DNA of 64,000 nucleotides, taken from the NCBI RefSeq assembly GCF_027557445.1, contig NZ_CP106841.1:2466001-2530000 (forward strand), read 5' to 3'. The stretch's first letter is position 1. Each line of letters starts with the position of its first letter. Below the pieces are notes generated by a model. It saw nothing but the letters and a program-made list of their open reading frames with translations, searched no databases and was not told the origin of the DNA. Source of the DNA: Paenalcaligenes faecalis. Lineage in GTDB: Bacteria > Pseudomonadota > Gammaproteobacteria > Burkholderiales > Burkholderiaceae_B. Shown here in pieces: positions 33,599 to 42,965 of the stretch. The position numbers and the translations under genes are program-made.

Positions 33599-36424
33599 TT
33601 AAATACCTAAATAGTTAGTATATAAATAAGCAATACCATATTTAGATTTACTTCCAGACATATATGCATTAACTATTTTTGTAGCTATTAATACATTTTT
33701 AAAATCCTCAATAGATCCATTTTTAATACACTCATCCTCGTAATTATTATTTTTAACCTCCTCAAGAAGACCTTCAAATTCATATTCAGCAAAAACACCT
33801 TTTTTATATTTACTACTAATTTTATTTTTAGAAAAATCAACACAAAAACATTTTATAAATTCATTACCTTGCTCATTCCATAAATCCTCAAGATAATTTA
33901 CCACTGCTTTTTTCCTAACCTCTTTACTAGTACAATATGCTAATCCAATAATAGCATTTTTTCTATAATCCTCAATAAAGTCCCTAGATTCCTGCTCTTT
34001 AATTGCATTAATTAAAAGATCTAAAAAAGGCCTTAAATTTACAGTTTTATCCGCATTTTGAATATTCCTATATAAATCCTCATAAGCTGTACTATTCTTC
34101 CTATTTCTTCTACTCCTTGGATCACCAAAAAACGCATTAACAATTGGAGATATTAAATTCTTGTCTAACGATAGTTGATTTTTGTTAAACCCATCTCTTC
34201 TAATTCTTTTTTTCAAATCAAATAAAAAAGCATCACGAAAACCGCTTATTTTCAAAAACTCAAAAAACCTATCGAATGATGTAACAAAAACTATTTTAAA
34301 AAAATATGAAAATATTTCATTTTGAGACCACTCTAAATCTATAACCTTAGTTCTAAATGAATTTTTATTAGTTAAATTACCAAGCCTATCATACAAGTCT
34401 CTTCTTAAAAATAATTTTGGATATATATTAGAATAAGGAAATCTCATAGCCAATTTAATCAATGGAGATATCACATCATTCCATAAAGATGGCTTAACTA
34501 TATTATCCAAATGATCAAAAGTAATTATCAATCTTTTATCAGAAAATCTAAGGCTATCATTGAAATCATTAAGATCTTTCTCAACCAAATTAAAATCATC
34601 ATTGTTATTTAACAACTCAACAATCTTTTCAAAAGAATTTGATAAAGAAAGATCAATAACATCAACACTTGGATTTAGGTTAATATCATACCTTCCAAAT
34701 ATTGAATTCCATATGAAAAATATCCAAAACCTTTTTATGAAAAGCTCATTATTTATATAATCATCAAACCCAATAAACTCAAAAGAATCCTCCTCAAAAT
34801 TACTCACATTGAAAGAATAAAAATTCATATGATTTCTCTGACATCTTATAATTAGCTTTTCAAAAAAATCATTATTTTTAAGGGCTTTATAAAAAGCCGT
34901 TTTTCCAGTTCCTTTATCTCCAAGAAGAACCGTTTTTTCTTCTATAAAAAAATCCTGCATACATGGTCTATAATAAAAATAATTCTCCAAATACTCTTCT
35001 GAATAATCTATATTCTCAGCATATAGATTTGGTAACTTTGAATTTAATTTCAATAATATATGATCTTGTATACTGACATCATTTGAACTTTTCTCTACCT
35101 CCTCTATTTCCTCTATTTCCTCTATTTCCTCTATTTCCTCTATTTCCTCTATTTCCTCTATTTCCTCTATTTCCTCTATTTCCTCTATTTCCTCTATTTC
35201 CTCTATTTCCTCTATTTCCTCTATTTCCTCTACCTGATGCTCAGATATAAAATTCGAATTATTAAATTCAATAGATTCAACTATACTCAATATATGATTA
35301 AAAAATTTATTATATTGTATAGACCCTCCATCACCATCAATAAAATCATTTACATCATCAATATTTTCCATTGATGTCCCAACAAACTCAAGAAGACTCT
35401 GTCTATCAAAATAGAAACTTTCATAATCTTGACCACAGCTCATCTTTATAAGCTTTGAAAAATTATCAAATCTCCTACTAAAATTACTACTAACTATAGA
35501 TAAGACAAAACTAGCATTTAACTTATCCTTTAAAACCATTGAAGAAAAATACTCCAACCCAGGTTGATTTTGCAAATCATCACCTGCAATAAAAACCAAA
35601 TGCTTTGATATTTTAGATAAAAAACCAAATATATTACTAAAACCTGTTCTTGAATCTAATAAAATAACGTCCGGCTCATATTTATTATTTATTTCGTTAA
35701 TAAGATCAGAAAAAATTCTTCCTATACTACCTCCTTGGGTATCAATTCTAGAAAGACCTTCTAAATAACTTATTATATTTTCATTTCCAGACAATAAATC
35801 ACCAGCAGAAATGAGCTTAATAGATCCAGATCCAGAGTATTTTTTTTCTACATTATAAATATAATTAGAAATAGATGTATTTGAATCAAACATCTTATCA
35901 TTAATATACTCAACAACTCCTCCTTTATTACTATCAACTTGCGATACATTAAAGAAATTTAATAGCCCAGGAGCCTCAAAATCACAATCTATAACAAATA
36001 CATTCCTCCCCTTCCTTGCGAGATAAGATGCACTTAAAGCTAATGATGTAGTTCTTCCAACCCCTCCCTTATAACTATAAAAAGTTATAACATTACTTTC
36101 TTTATGAAATTTAAAATTTTCATCCAAAAGTGAATCGAGTGACCTTCTCAATCCCAATGACACTTTCTCACCATCAAATAAGTAATTATAACTATCATCT
36201 TTTGAATCAATTACACTAAGAAAATAAAACATTAAATTTTCATTTAAAATCTCACCCCTATAAACATTATTCAAATCGATTTGACCAACATTATTAACAG
36301 CATCACTAACTATATAAACATATACCTTACCATTCAACCTCAACTCTATATAAAAATCATATATATCTACATTTGACTCAAGATCACTCTTAAATCTATT
36401 AATAAAATCAATTGACTTCAACAT
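33599..36424 (-). CDS. ParA-like ATPase fused to a second P-loop ATPase through an EEI repeat
   Basis: 941 residues, extremely AT-rich. Residues 1-110 form a small N-terminal domain. Residues ~112-390 are a ParA/MinD-type ATPase: Walker A variant KGGVGRTT (119-126), NVFVIDCDFEAPGL and VILLDSRTGFS. Residues ~399-440 are about fourteen Glu-Glu-Ile repeats encoded by perfect 9-bp units. Residues ~452-941 form a second NTPase with P-loop GDKGTGKTA (502-510), Walker B-like LIITFDHLDN, and a long helical C-terminus. The next gene upstream, a HEPN-like protein, ends 4 bases before this start, so they are one operon. I know no named system with this exact fusion; a signal-integrating defence ATPase with a HEPN effector is my inference. 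Confidence 0.8.
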   Translation of the reverse strand: MLKSIDFINRFKSDLESNVDIYDFYIELRLNGKVYVYIVSDAVNNVGQIDLNNVYRGEILNENLMFYFLSVIDSKDDSYNYLFDGEKVSLGLRRSLDSLLDENFKFHKESNVITFYSYKGGVGRTTSLALSASYLARKGRNVFVIDCDFEAPGLLNFFNVSQVDSNKGGVVEYINDKMFDSNTSISNYIYNVEKKYSGSGSIKLISAGDLLSGNENIISYLEGLSRIDTQGGSIGRIFSDLINEINNKYEPDVILLDSRTGFSNIFGFLSKISKHLVFIAGDDLQNQPGLEYFSSMVLKDKLNASFVLSIVSSNFSRRFDNFSKLIKMSCGQDYESFYFDRQSLLEFVGTSMENIDDVNDFIDGDGGSIQYNKFFNHILSIVESIEFNNSNFISEHQVEEIEEIEEIEEIEEIEEIEEIEEIEEIEEIEEIEEIEEIEEIEEVEKSSNDVSIQDHILLKLNSKLPNLYAENIDYSEEYLENYFYYRPCMQDFFIEEKTVLLGDKGTGKTAFYKALKNNDFFEKLIIRCQRNHMNFYSFNVSNFEEDSFEFIGFDDYINNELFIKRFWIFFIWNSIFGRYDINLNPSVDVIDLSLSNSFEKIVELLNNNDDFNLVEKDLNDFNDSLRFSDKRLIITFDHLDNIVKPSLWNDVISPLIKLAMRFPYSNIYPKLFLRRDLYDRLGNLTNKNSFRTKVIDLEWSQNEIFSYFFKIVFVTSFDRFFEFLKISGFRDAFLFDLKKRIRRDGFNKNQLSLDKNLISPIVNAFFGDPRSRRNRKNSTAYEDLYRNIQNADKTVNLRPFLDLLINAIKEQESRDFIEDYRKNAIIGLAYCTSKEVRKKAVVNYLEDLWNEQGNEFIKCFCVDFSKNKISSKYKKGVFAEYEFEGLLEEVKNNNYEDECIKNGSIEDFKNVLIATKIVNAYMSGSKSKYGIAYLYTNYLGI
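35093..35236. repeat. 9-bp in-frame tandem repeat (EEI-coding)
   Basis: Fourteen perfect CTCTATTTC units (35102-35227), with one variant unit on each side (CTCTACCTC and CTCTACCTG). It is inside the ATPase gene and keeps the frame whatever the copy number. Confidence 0.95.
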
Positions 36425-36428
36425 TAAA

Positions 36429-36959
36429 TCAAACCTTTTTTAGAATTGAAATAGAATGATCATGAAAACCCAACACGTCAAGGTAATCAAATTGTATTCC
36501 CTCATACCTAACAACTGGATCCCAAGAATCAATTACTCCATTAAGTTCAGTATCACAATTTTTTAAAAAAATACCTGAAATCTTTGACTCAAGTAAATCA
36601 TTAAGCCTATTTAAATTATGTGTTTTAAATTTTTTTCTATAATTTATTCCAATTTCCTCACATGAAAAATCACTAACATCACTAAATTTACAGTGATTGA
36701 AAACCTCTAATATTTTAAACTTAATTGAACATTCAATTATATAACCAGAAAGATAATATAAACTTAGCACCCAAGAATCAAATATAACACCACTTCTATT
36801 TTCCTCTGAGACACTTTCTATCTTATCTCTTAGCACTTTACAAGCATTACTATGTTTTTTAGCAATGCTATGGAAGTCTTGGTATTTCAAATAAAACTCC
36901 TTTATTTTTAAATAATTATTTAAAAAATCTTTGACCCCATCGATATATAAAATCTTCAC
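36429..36959 (-). CDS. HEPN-like protein, partner of the fused ATPase
   Basis: 176 residues, AT-rich like its neighbour. Helical, with SLYYLSGYIIECSIKFKILE in the middle and KTHNLNRLNDLLES further on, the A/S-x-x-L..E.. helix plus H-(D/N)-L layout of HEPN/MAE_28990-like proteins. No strict R-x4-6-H is obvious. Start GTG 36959 is uncertain because the 5' side merges with tnsE remnant sequence ~15 bp upstream, so the true start may have been lost or replaced. It is followed after 4 bases by the fused ATPase gene. RNase effector or regulatory partner are the options. Confidence 0.6.
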   Translation of the reverse strand: MKILYIDGVKDFLNNYLKIKEFYLKYQDFHSIAKKHSNACKVLRDKIESVSEENRSGVIFDSWVLSLYYLSGYIIECSIKFKILEVFNHCKFSDVSDFSCEEIGINYRKKFKTHNLNRLNDLLESKISGIFLKNCDTELNGVIDSWDPVVRYEGIQFDYLDVLGFHDHSISILKKV

Positions 36960-38436
36960 GGTTACTTAATAATTTTCGAGGATGATTCACCCCTCTATGT
37001 CCATCTTTTCCATATAACTGATCCAACAAACCATTTGGCCAGTTCAACGAGCTCTTCACTACCCCACGCCGTATTCGGTCAAAATCACTCCGCCATGTTT
37101 CACCATCAACGCCAGTCAACACTTTGGTAGAAAGCATTTTCACCCCATCCGATGCATCCACCTCTAGCAAAACAAACTCACTACCATTACGTCGCAACCC
37201 AACCGCTTTAATGACTCTTGGTGAGCCATCCTTACACAGATACAATCGGCTACGTCCAACTTTTGGCAAAACCAGTGTTTCTTCAAAAGTCACACGACAT
37301 CTAAATTTATTTTTTAGAATTGAAATTAACTCATTAAAGGCCGCAAATCGATTAGCGAAAATGCGGTTGTAATTTGTTTCATCTTGCTTTCCCCCCACAT
37401 CTACCGCTGCTAATACACCGCCTAAATATGGTTCGTCAGTGCTAACCAAATGACTATTTCCATCTGTAGTAGCTTTTTCTAAGAGGGTTTGGCTACTTTT
37501 TCGTGTTCTACGAGATTTTTCAATCTGACTAGGCCTACTAAAACTTATCCACGTCGGATTAGCCTCTATGACTCGTATGCCTGTCTCTACATTGGCTGTT
37601 TCTTCATCATCTAACTGTAGATCCTCATCATCAACGACTGGATCTGTTGGAACTGCTATGTGCTGTGTACTGCCCTCACCAGCATCTTTCTCTTGAAAGG
37701 AGGCGTGGCTAATCCGTGTAGTTCTAGGAAGCCTGACATCAAGCTCTAAGCCAACAATTTCCTCAACCAAATAATCCTTACCCTCGTTAGAGGAACGTCC
37801 TTTTACATGTAATTTCCAACCCTGCATGGGTGGAGGATCAAAGCTAAAGCACCAATTTTCAACGCCATTCTTAATTTCTCTATTTTGTTGATAGTGCCTA
37901 AAAATACTTTCATACGAATCCATAACATCTTGATCCGAAAACAACCAAACCAAAAGCTGCACTACGGCCGACTGCTCTAACGCCCCTTTAGGAAACGATG
38001 AACTGGGTAAGATCCTTATCTCTAAATGATCTCGCTCAACCTCATACTGAACGTCGAACTCTTGCTGTAAAGCGGTACTGCTCAAACAGCTTCGACAGAA
38101 ATAGGAGTTAATTAAAAATAATGACCGAGCTAGCTCTAACTGCGGGATGTGGTAGCGAGTCTTGCTATATGGTGTTTCAGCTTCGTAAATAAATGAACTC
38201 TGCGCCCCATCCTTGTTGCGTACAGAAGCAAAGGACGAGAGATTAGGAAAATCGATCATTTTGGCTCGTTGAAGATCCGATGTACCAAACTCAATCACAC
38301 AATCTGCTGTATTAGTGTTTTTAGTTGTCCTGTTGAGGACTTTACTTCGGCTTAATAAGAGCAAGGACAACCCGTAAATGAGCAGCGAGCTAACGAGTGA
38401 ACGGTTCAGCGCGGAATGAGCGAAGCGAATGAGCAC
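36916..38436 (-). pseudogene. tnsE: tnsE truncated at both ends, copy 2
   Basis: The frame runs 506 codons but only ~36976-38363 is TnsE: from LLSRSKVLNRTTKNTN to GHRGVNHPR. The first ~30 codons (LIRFAHSALNRSLVSS..) are read from the palindromic junction module. The last ~20 (NREDFIYRWGQRFF) run into the start of the HEPN-like gene. It is closer to Tn7 TnsE in places than copy 1 (e.g. SDQDVMDSYESIFRHYQQN). Missing the N-terminal ~48 and C-terminal ~30 residues, it should not be functional. Confidence 0.9.
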
Positions 38437-38498
38437 TGCTTAGTGAACTCGTTAACTCGCTGCGATTGACCCATTTTTTATAGGTCATACACCATTTC
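38329..38498. repeat. Junction module J4, joined to glmS
   Basis: 170 bp, same as J1 and J2, but instead of a Tn7 left end it is followed by CCTAGATACAATCTATTTTG and the glmS stop. Palindrome at 38382-38463. Confidence 0.92.
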
Positions 38499-38560
38499 CC
38501 TAGATACAATCTATTTTGTCACTCCACCGTTACACTTTTCGCTAAGTTTCTCGGTTTATC
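38494..38560 (-). other. attTn7: Tn7 insertion point and TnsD-binding region of glmS
   Basis: ATTTC (38494-38498), the five bases that also precede the tips of L2 and L3, lies 20 bp beyond the glmS stop, so an insertion here would be 25 bp from the stop as in E. coli Tn7. The glmS 3' codons (..LAKSVTVE) are the conserved TnsD target. No right end occupies the site, so it appears open. Confidence 0.8.
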
Positions 38561-40342
38561 CACATCCGTTCCTCTTGCCACCGCCGTATGATAAGACAGC
38601 AACTGCAGGGTAATCGTATGCAAAATCGGCGATAGCATTCCGTAGTGTTCTGGCATCCGAATCACATGAATATTATTCTCGGGACGAATGTTGGTGTCCG
38701 CATCCGCAAACACGTATAACTCGCCGCCTCGCGCATGGACTTCTTGTATATTCGACTTTAACTTTTCTAAGAGTTCGTCTTTAGGTGCGATCGTTACCAC
38801 TGGCATTGCCTCTGTGACTAAGGCTAGCGGCCCGTGCTTTAATTCACCGGCAGGATACCCCTCTGCGTGAATATAGCTAATCTCTTTTAGCTTTAACGCC
38901 CCTTCTAGGGCCACCGGATAATGCATACCACGCCCTAAAAACAGCGCGTTTTCTTTACGGGCAAAGCGATCAGCCCAATCCATCACTTGTGGCTCCAACG
39001 CCAACACGGCAGCAATCGCTTTTGGCAAATGACGCAGCTTACGCAATAACTCGCGTTCTCGATCAGAAGACAAGCGTGCTTTACTTTTTGCCAACGCCAT
39101 CGCTAATAAAAATAACGCCGCTAATTGGGTCGTAAAAGCCTTGGTGGACGCCACCCCTATCTCTACCCCTGCCCGAGTAATAAAAGACAGCTCACACTCG
39201 CGCACCATGGCGCTGGTGGCGACATTACAAATCGTTAAGGTATGCGGCATACCTAATGATTTAGCGTGTTTTAGGGCAGCTAAGGTATCCGCTGTCTCAC
39301 CAGACTGCGAAATCGTTACCACTAATGTACGTGGATTAGGCACGCTGTCGCGGTAACGATACTCACTTGCAATCTCTACCGCGGTTGGAATTTTTGCTAA
39401 TGATTCAATCCAGTATTTAGCTGTTAATCCGGCGTAAAAGCTCGTCCCACAAGCCAGAATCAATACCTGATCTATCTCTTCAAATACCTCTGCCGCCCCC
39501 GCGCCAAATAACTCAGGCACAATCTCGTCAATGTCTTGTAGGGTGTCACTCACAGCTCGTGGCTGTTCAAAAATTTCTTTTTGCATGTAATGACGGTAAG
39601 GCCCCAAATCAGCCGCCGCCATATGCGCCTGAACCGTATGCACAATGCGATCAATATCATTGCCATCACGGTCCACGATTAAAACCGTATCGGTGGATAA
39701 ATCAACTAGGTCGCCATCCTCCAGATAGATAATCTGATCGGTAGTACCTGCTATCGCTAAGGCATCAGAAGCCAAAAAGTTTTCATTTTGGCCCACCCCA
39801 ATCACCAATGGCGATCCATAACGAGCCCCTGCCAAGCGGTCAGGCTCGTCGCTACTCATGACCGCCAACGCATAAGCCCCTACTAAACGACGACATGCCT
39901 GCTGCAAGGCCTCAAATAAATCCCCCTGATACAGCGAGTCCACCAAGTGCGCTACTGCCTCTGTATCCGTCTGGCTCTCAAACACATAGCCTTCCGCGCT
40001 GAGCTCCTCTCGTAATTGTTCGTAATTCTCAATAATGCCGTTATGTACCACAGCGATACGAGGAGGATTACCAGAGAAATGCGGGTGTGCATTATGTGTG
40101 GCGGGAGCACCATGCGTCGCCCAACGTGTGTGTGAAATACCCAAGCGACCGCTGAGCTGTTCTAATTGGACTTGCTGGGCCAACTCAGCCACTCGCTGTG
40201 TGCTACGAGCACGCTCCAGCCCATGATCTCGAATGACGGCTAAACCGCATGAGTCATAGCCTCTATACTCTAATCGCTGTAATCCCTCTAATAACGCGGG
40301 AACAATATTTCGTTGCGCTACCGCGCCCACAATGCCGCACAT
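38519..40342 (-). CDS. glmS: Glucosamine-6-phosphate synthase (glutamine-hydrolysing)
   Basis: 607 residues, full length. Starts MCGIVG with the catalytic Cys at position 2 before processing. The N-terminal Ntn glutaminase (1-230) shows HTRWATHG and HNGIIENY. Two SIS domains follow (~285-420: [17 protein letters not shown]; ~455-600: [30 protein letters not shown]). It makes GlcN-6-P from fructose-6-P and glutamine, the entry to peptidoglycan and LPS sugars. The 3' end is the TnsD target. glmU is four genes upstream in the same direction. No glmS ribozyme is seen. Confidence 0.98.
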   Translation of the reverse strand: MCGIVGAVAQRNIVPALLEGLQRLEYRGYDSCGLAVIRDHGLERARSTQRVAELAQQVQLEQLSGRLGISHTRWATHGAPATHNAHPHFSGNPPRIAVVHNGIIENYEQLREELSAEGYVFESQTDTEAVAHLVDSLYQGDLFEALQQACRRLVGAYALAVMSSDEPDRLAGARYGSPLVIGVGQNENFLASDALAIAGTTDQIIYLEDGDLVDLSTDTVLIVDRDGNDIDRIVHTVQAHMAAADLGPYRHYMQKEIFEQPRAVSDTLQDIDEIVPELFGAGAAEVFEEIDQVLILACGTSFYAGLTAKYWIESLAKIPTAVEIASEYRYRDSVPNPRTLVVTISQSGETADTLAALKHAKSLGMPHTLTICNVATSAMVRECELSFITRAGVEIGVASTKAFTTQLAALFLLAMALAKSKARLSSDRERELLRKLRHLPKAIAAVLALEPQVMDWADRFARKENALFLGRGMHYPVALEGALKLKEISYIHAEGYPAGELKHGPLALVTEAMPVVTIAPKDELLEKLKSNIQEVHARGGELYVFADADTNIRPENNIHVIRMPEHYGMLSPILHTITLQLLSYHTAVARGTDVDKPRNLAKSVTVE

Positions 40343-40388
40343 AGCAAGTCCTCAGTAAAAGTGTAATTATTCTATTTTGAGCAAAAAT

Positions 40389-40418
40389 TCCAAAAAGAAA
40401 AGGGCTAAATCAGCCCTT
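40389..40418 (-). terminator. Terminator after the glycosyltransferase gene
   Basis: Minus strand: AAGGGCT-gattt-AGCCCTT followed by TTCTTTTTGG, ~30 bp past the stop at 40450. Confidence 0.75.
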
Positions 40419-40449
40419 AATCGTAACAAATGCAAAAATCGTATCTTAA

Positions 40450-41565
40450 CTAGGTCTCAACAGCCTCTAATGGCTCAGGTTTATCACATTCACCTGCATA
40501 AAGCTGCATATAGGTTTGCACCATGGTTTCTACACTGTGATGTTCCTGTACCCATTTTAAGGACGTCAGAATCATGTCTCGTCTAAAGGGCTCATCATCT
40601 AACACCTTATCGCAACCGGCAGCCAATGCCTCAAAATCTCCTACCTCGCAGGCCACCCCTCGCCCTTCGGCAACAAGCTCTGCTAACCCACCTGCATTGG
40701 TTGTAACCACCGGAGCGGCATATAAAAAGGCATCTAATACACTGCTGCCCAAAGCCTCGTATTTGGAGCTCAGTACAAACACATGCATGAGCCTATACAT
40801 ATCCTCTATCCGTGTCTCAAAGCCCATAAAGCGATATATATCGGCTATGCCTAGCTCTTGCACTAAAGCCTTGGCTTCTGCACTGGCATCGCCCTCTGCA
40901 CCAAAGTGCAAAAAGACAAAGTCTTGGCGTTTTTGCCATAAAGCATGAATAGCACGAATGGTGGTACAGGGATCTTTTTCTTGGCTTAATGCAGCACTGG
41001 TACCTAACACATAACGTCCACCCAAATCGTATTTTTCCGTCACGGTGATGATGTAATCCGTATCGGCAGGTACGTACTCGACGGCACTGGGAATGAGATG
41101 AGGCTGAATCCCTAAAGCAATAGGATCGGCTGCTGCGGCTTGGCTAATCGCCACAAACTCATCGGCCTGCTGCCATTTCCACCGTAATCGTTCGATGCGT
41201 TTAGTACTGCATACGTTCACAGGTGTTTGGTCGTTATTTAAAGGAAAAGCGGTTCTACGAGTAAAAACCACTTTGCCTTTAAGTAATCGTTTCAGACTAG
41301 CTAGCCAAGTGAGGGCAGATGAGGTTTGGGCATGGTACACATCATACTGATGGCAGGTGCGAACTAAATACAGGATGGCCCCTAGTGAGGAGCCTTTTTC
41401 AATCACTTCAATACCTGCCTGACGCAAACGTTGAGCCAATGCCCCTTTTTTACGGGCTAATACGGTGGGTTGCCACCCCTGCTCTTTAAGTCCAACTGCT
41501 GTTAACCACGTTTGACGCTCTCCGCCACGCCAGCCTCTCTCTAAATTGAGTAATAAAACACGCAT
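40450..41565 (-). CDS. Glycosyltransferase, GT4-like
   Basis: 371 residues. GT-B fold: N-terminal RVLLLNLERGWRGGERQTWL with the GG-E loop and the YDVYHAQTSSAL segment. The C-terminal domain has GAEGDASAEAKALV, YRFMGFETRIEDMYRLMHVF and the EX7E-type donor site SSKYEALGSSVLDAFLYAAP. Typical of GT4 enzymes that add a nucleotide-activated sugar to LPS core or surface glycans at the inner face of the membrane. The exact sugar is unknown. Lies between the MFS gene and glmS in one direction. Confidence 0.85.
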   Translation of the reverse strand: MRVLLLNLERGWRGGERQTWLTAVGLKEQGWQPTVLARKKGALAQRLRQAGIEVIEKGSSLGAILYLVRTCHQYDVYHAQTSSALTWLASLKRLLKGKVVFTRRTAFPLNNDQTPVNVCSTKRIERLRWKWQQADEFVAISQAAAADPIALGIQPHLIPSAVEYVPADTDYIITVTEKYDLGGRYVLGTSAALSQEKDPCTTIRAIHALWQKRQDFVFLHFGAEGDASAEAKALVQELGIADIYRFMGFETRIEDMYRLMHVFVLSSKYEALGSSVLDAFLYAAPVVTTNAGGLAELVAEGRGVACEVGDFEALAAGCDKVLDDEPFRRDMILTSLKWVQEHHSVETMVQTYMQLYAGECDKPEPLEAVET

Positions 41566-41573
41566 AAAAAACC

Positions 41574-42959
41574 TTAAAACTGGGGATCTGAGGCAGGATT
41601 ACGATGACGAGCAATGTTAATAATGAGTGAGCCCACTGCACATACGGTAGCAACAAGCACGCCTAATGCCGGGCCGTTTTCATGCCCTAACGCAAAAGCC
41701 AAGGCAACCAACGCTGTACCAAAACTTTGACCGTAGACACGAGTAGTGGCTTGCATTCCCCCCGCTGCCGCACTGCGGTTACGAGGCACACCTGCAAGTA
41801 AGGCCCGATTATTGGGGGTTTGAAACAGCCCAAATCCAAAACCACCTAACACCATAGACCCAAAAATAAATGCCATCGGGGTATGTACGTCATACAACAG
41901 TAATAGCCCTGTCCCCAAGGCCATAGCGCCCGCCCCTGTCGCACACATCAAGGCAATCGATAAACGTCCTGATAACCACGCTGATATAGGGGCCATTACT
42001 CCTACCCCTAAAGACCATGTTCCTAACATCAAGCCAATTTCCGTATAGCTATAGTTCATGACGTGCTGAAAGAAAAATGGCAGTGCCACCACTGAAGCCA
42101 TCTGTGCCGCAAAAGAAAAGGCAGAGGCCCCTACGGCATACGCCACAGGGGTGATGCGCAATAAGTCCACGGGCACGATAGGAGCGGTCTGCCCCAAAGA
42201 TCGTTTAATTAACACCCACCCGCAAGCAAACGCAATCAGTAAGCAAGCAATGGCCCACAACGGGTTAGAGGCGATTAAGTCTAGCCCCAAAATGGATAGA
42301 CCAAACACCGGTAAACTCAGCAAACACGCATACCAATCAAAGGGACGCGAGTTACGCGGCACTTTAGGTAGGTGTCGAACCCCAAACCAGGTTAAAAGAC
42401 AAATAGGGATATTGATAAAAAACAACCAACGCCAAGAGGCGAAATCCAATAGGAACGCCCCAATAGAAGGCCCTAAAACCGCCGTCATTGAGACGGCCAT
42501 CGCATTCAGGCTTAATCCCATGGCTAAGCGCCGCAACGGGTAAATATTACGTACTAATCCACCAAATAAACACATCAACATGGATGAGCCTAGCCCCTGG
42601 GCAATACGGGCTGTAATCAAGGTGGTGAAATCTTGTGAGAAAGCCGCCCCCAATGAGGCCACCAAAAACAGGGAAGTTCCTGCCACAAACATACGCCCTA
42701 GCCCAATTCTCTCTGCAATCGCAGACAGTGGCAGCAACGTCATGACAATCGTTAAGCTATACGCGATGGCTACCCACACCACAGATGCCGCAGGGATATT
42801 AAGCTCTTTAGCAATCGTAGGTAAAGCCACATTCGACATGCTGGCATCCAGCACGGTAATGGCAATAGCCGCTAATAAGGTCGCTGCGGCATAGTAACGA
42901 CGGGGTTTAGGCAGACCATCGGGTAGGTCTGCCATCGTAGGATCTGTGTTTTTACTCAC
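41574..42959 (-). CDS. MFS multidrug transporter, DHA2/EmrB type
   Basis: 461 residues, 14 predicted membrane segments. Opens with TVLDASMSNVALPTIAKEL (the DHA2 D-x-x-x-x-N-V-A-L-P motif) and has the motif-A-like AERIGLGRMFVAG and motif C region AVLGPSIGAFLLDFASWRW. This is the drug:H+ antiporter-2 branch of the MFS in the inner membrane. Nine bases separate its 3' end from the glycosyltransferase start, so the two are probably cotranscribed. No partner membrane-fusion protein gene is adjacent; substrate unknown. Confidence 0.88.
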   Translation of the reverse strand: MSKNTDPTMADLPDGLPKPRRYYAAATLLAAIAITVLDASMSNVALPTIAKELNIPAASVVWVAIAYSLTIVMTLLPLSAIAERIGLGRMFVAGTSLFLVASLGAAFSQDFTTLITARIAQGLGSSMLMCLFGGLVRNIYPLRRLAMGLSLNAMAVSMTAVLGPSIGAFLLDFASWRWLFFINIPICLLTWFGVRHLPKVPRNSRPFDWYACLLSLPVFGLSILGLDLIASNPLWAIACLLIAFACGWVLIKRSLGQTAPIVPVDLLRITPVAYAVGASAFSFAAQMASVVALPFFFQHVMNYSYTEIGLMLGTWSLGVGVMAPISAWLSGRLSIALMCATGAGAMALGTGLLLLYDVHTPMAFIFGSMVLGGFGFGLFQTPNNRALLAGVPRNRSAAAGGMQATTRVYGQSFGTALVALAFALGHENGPALGVLVATVCAVGSLIINIARHRNPASDPQF

Positions 42960-42965
42960 TATCTT

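Noticed and set aside
35093-35236. Regular short repeats that might look like a CRISPR array
   Set aside because: Units are 9 bp, contiguous and without spacers, and lie in frame inside a coding gene.
38382-38463. Palindrome as a tRNA or structured RNA gene
   Set aside because: It has no anticodon-like arrangement or T-loop sequence; plain inverted and direct repeats only.
38519-40449. A glmS ribozyme upstream of glmS
   Set aside because: The ~107 bp between glmS and the next gene holds a terminator hairpin and nothing like the ribozyme core; that control is also mainly a Firmicutes feature.
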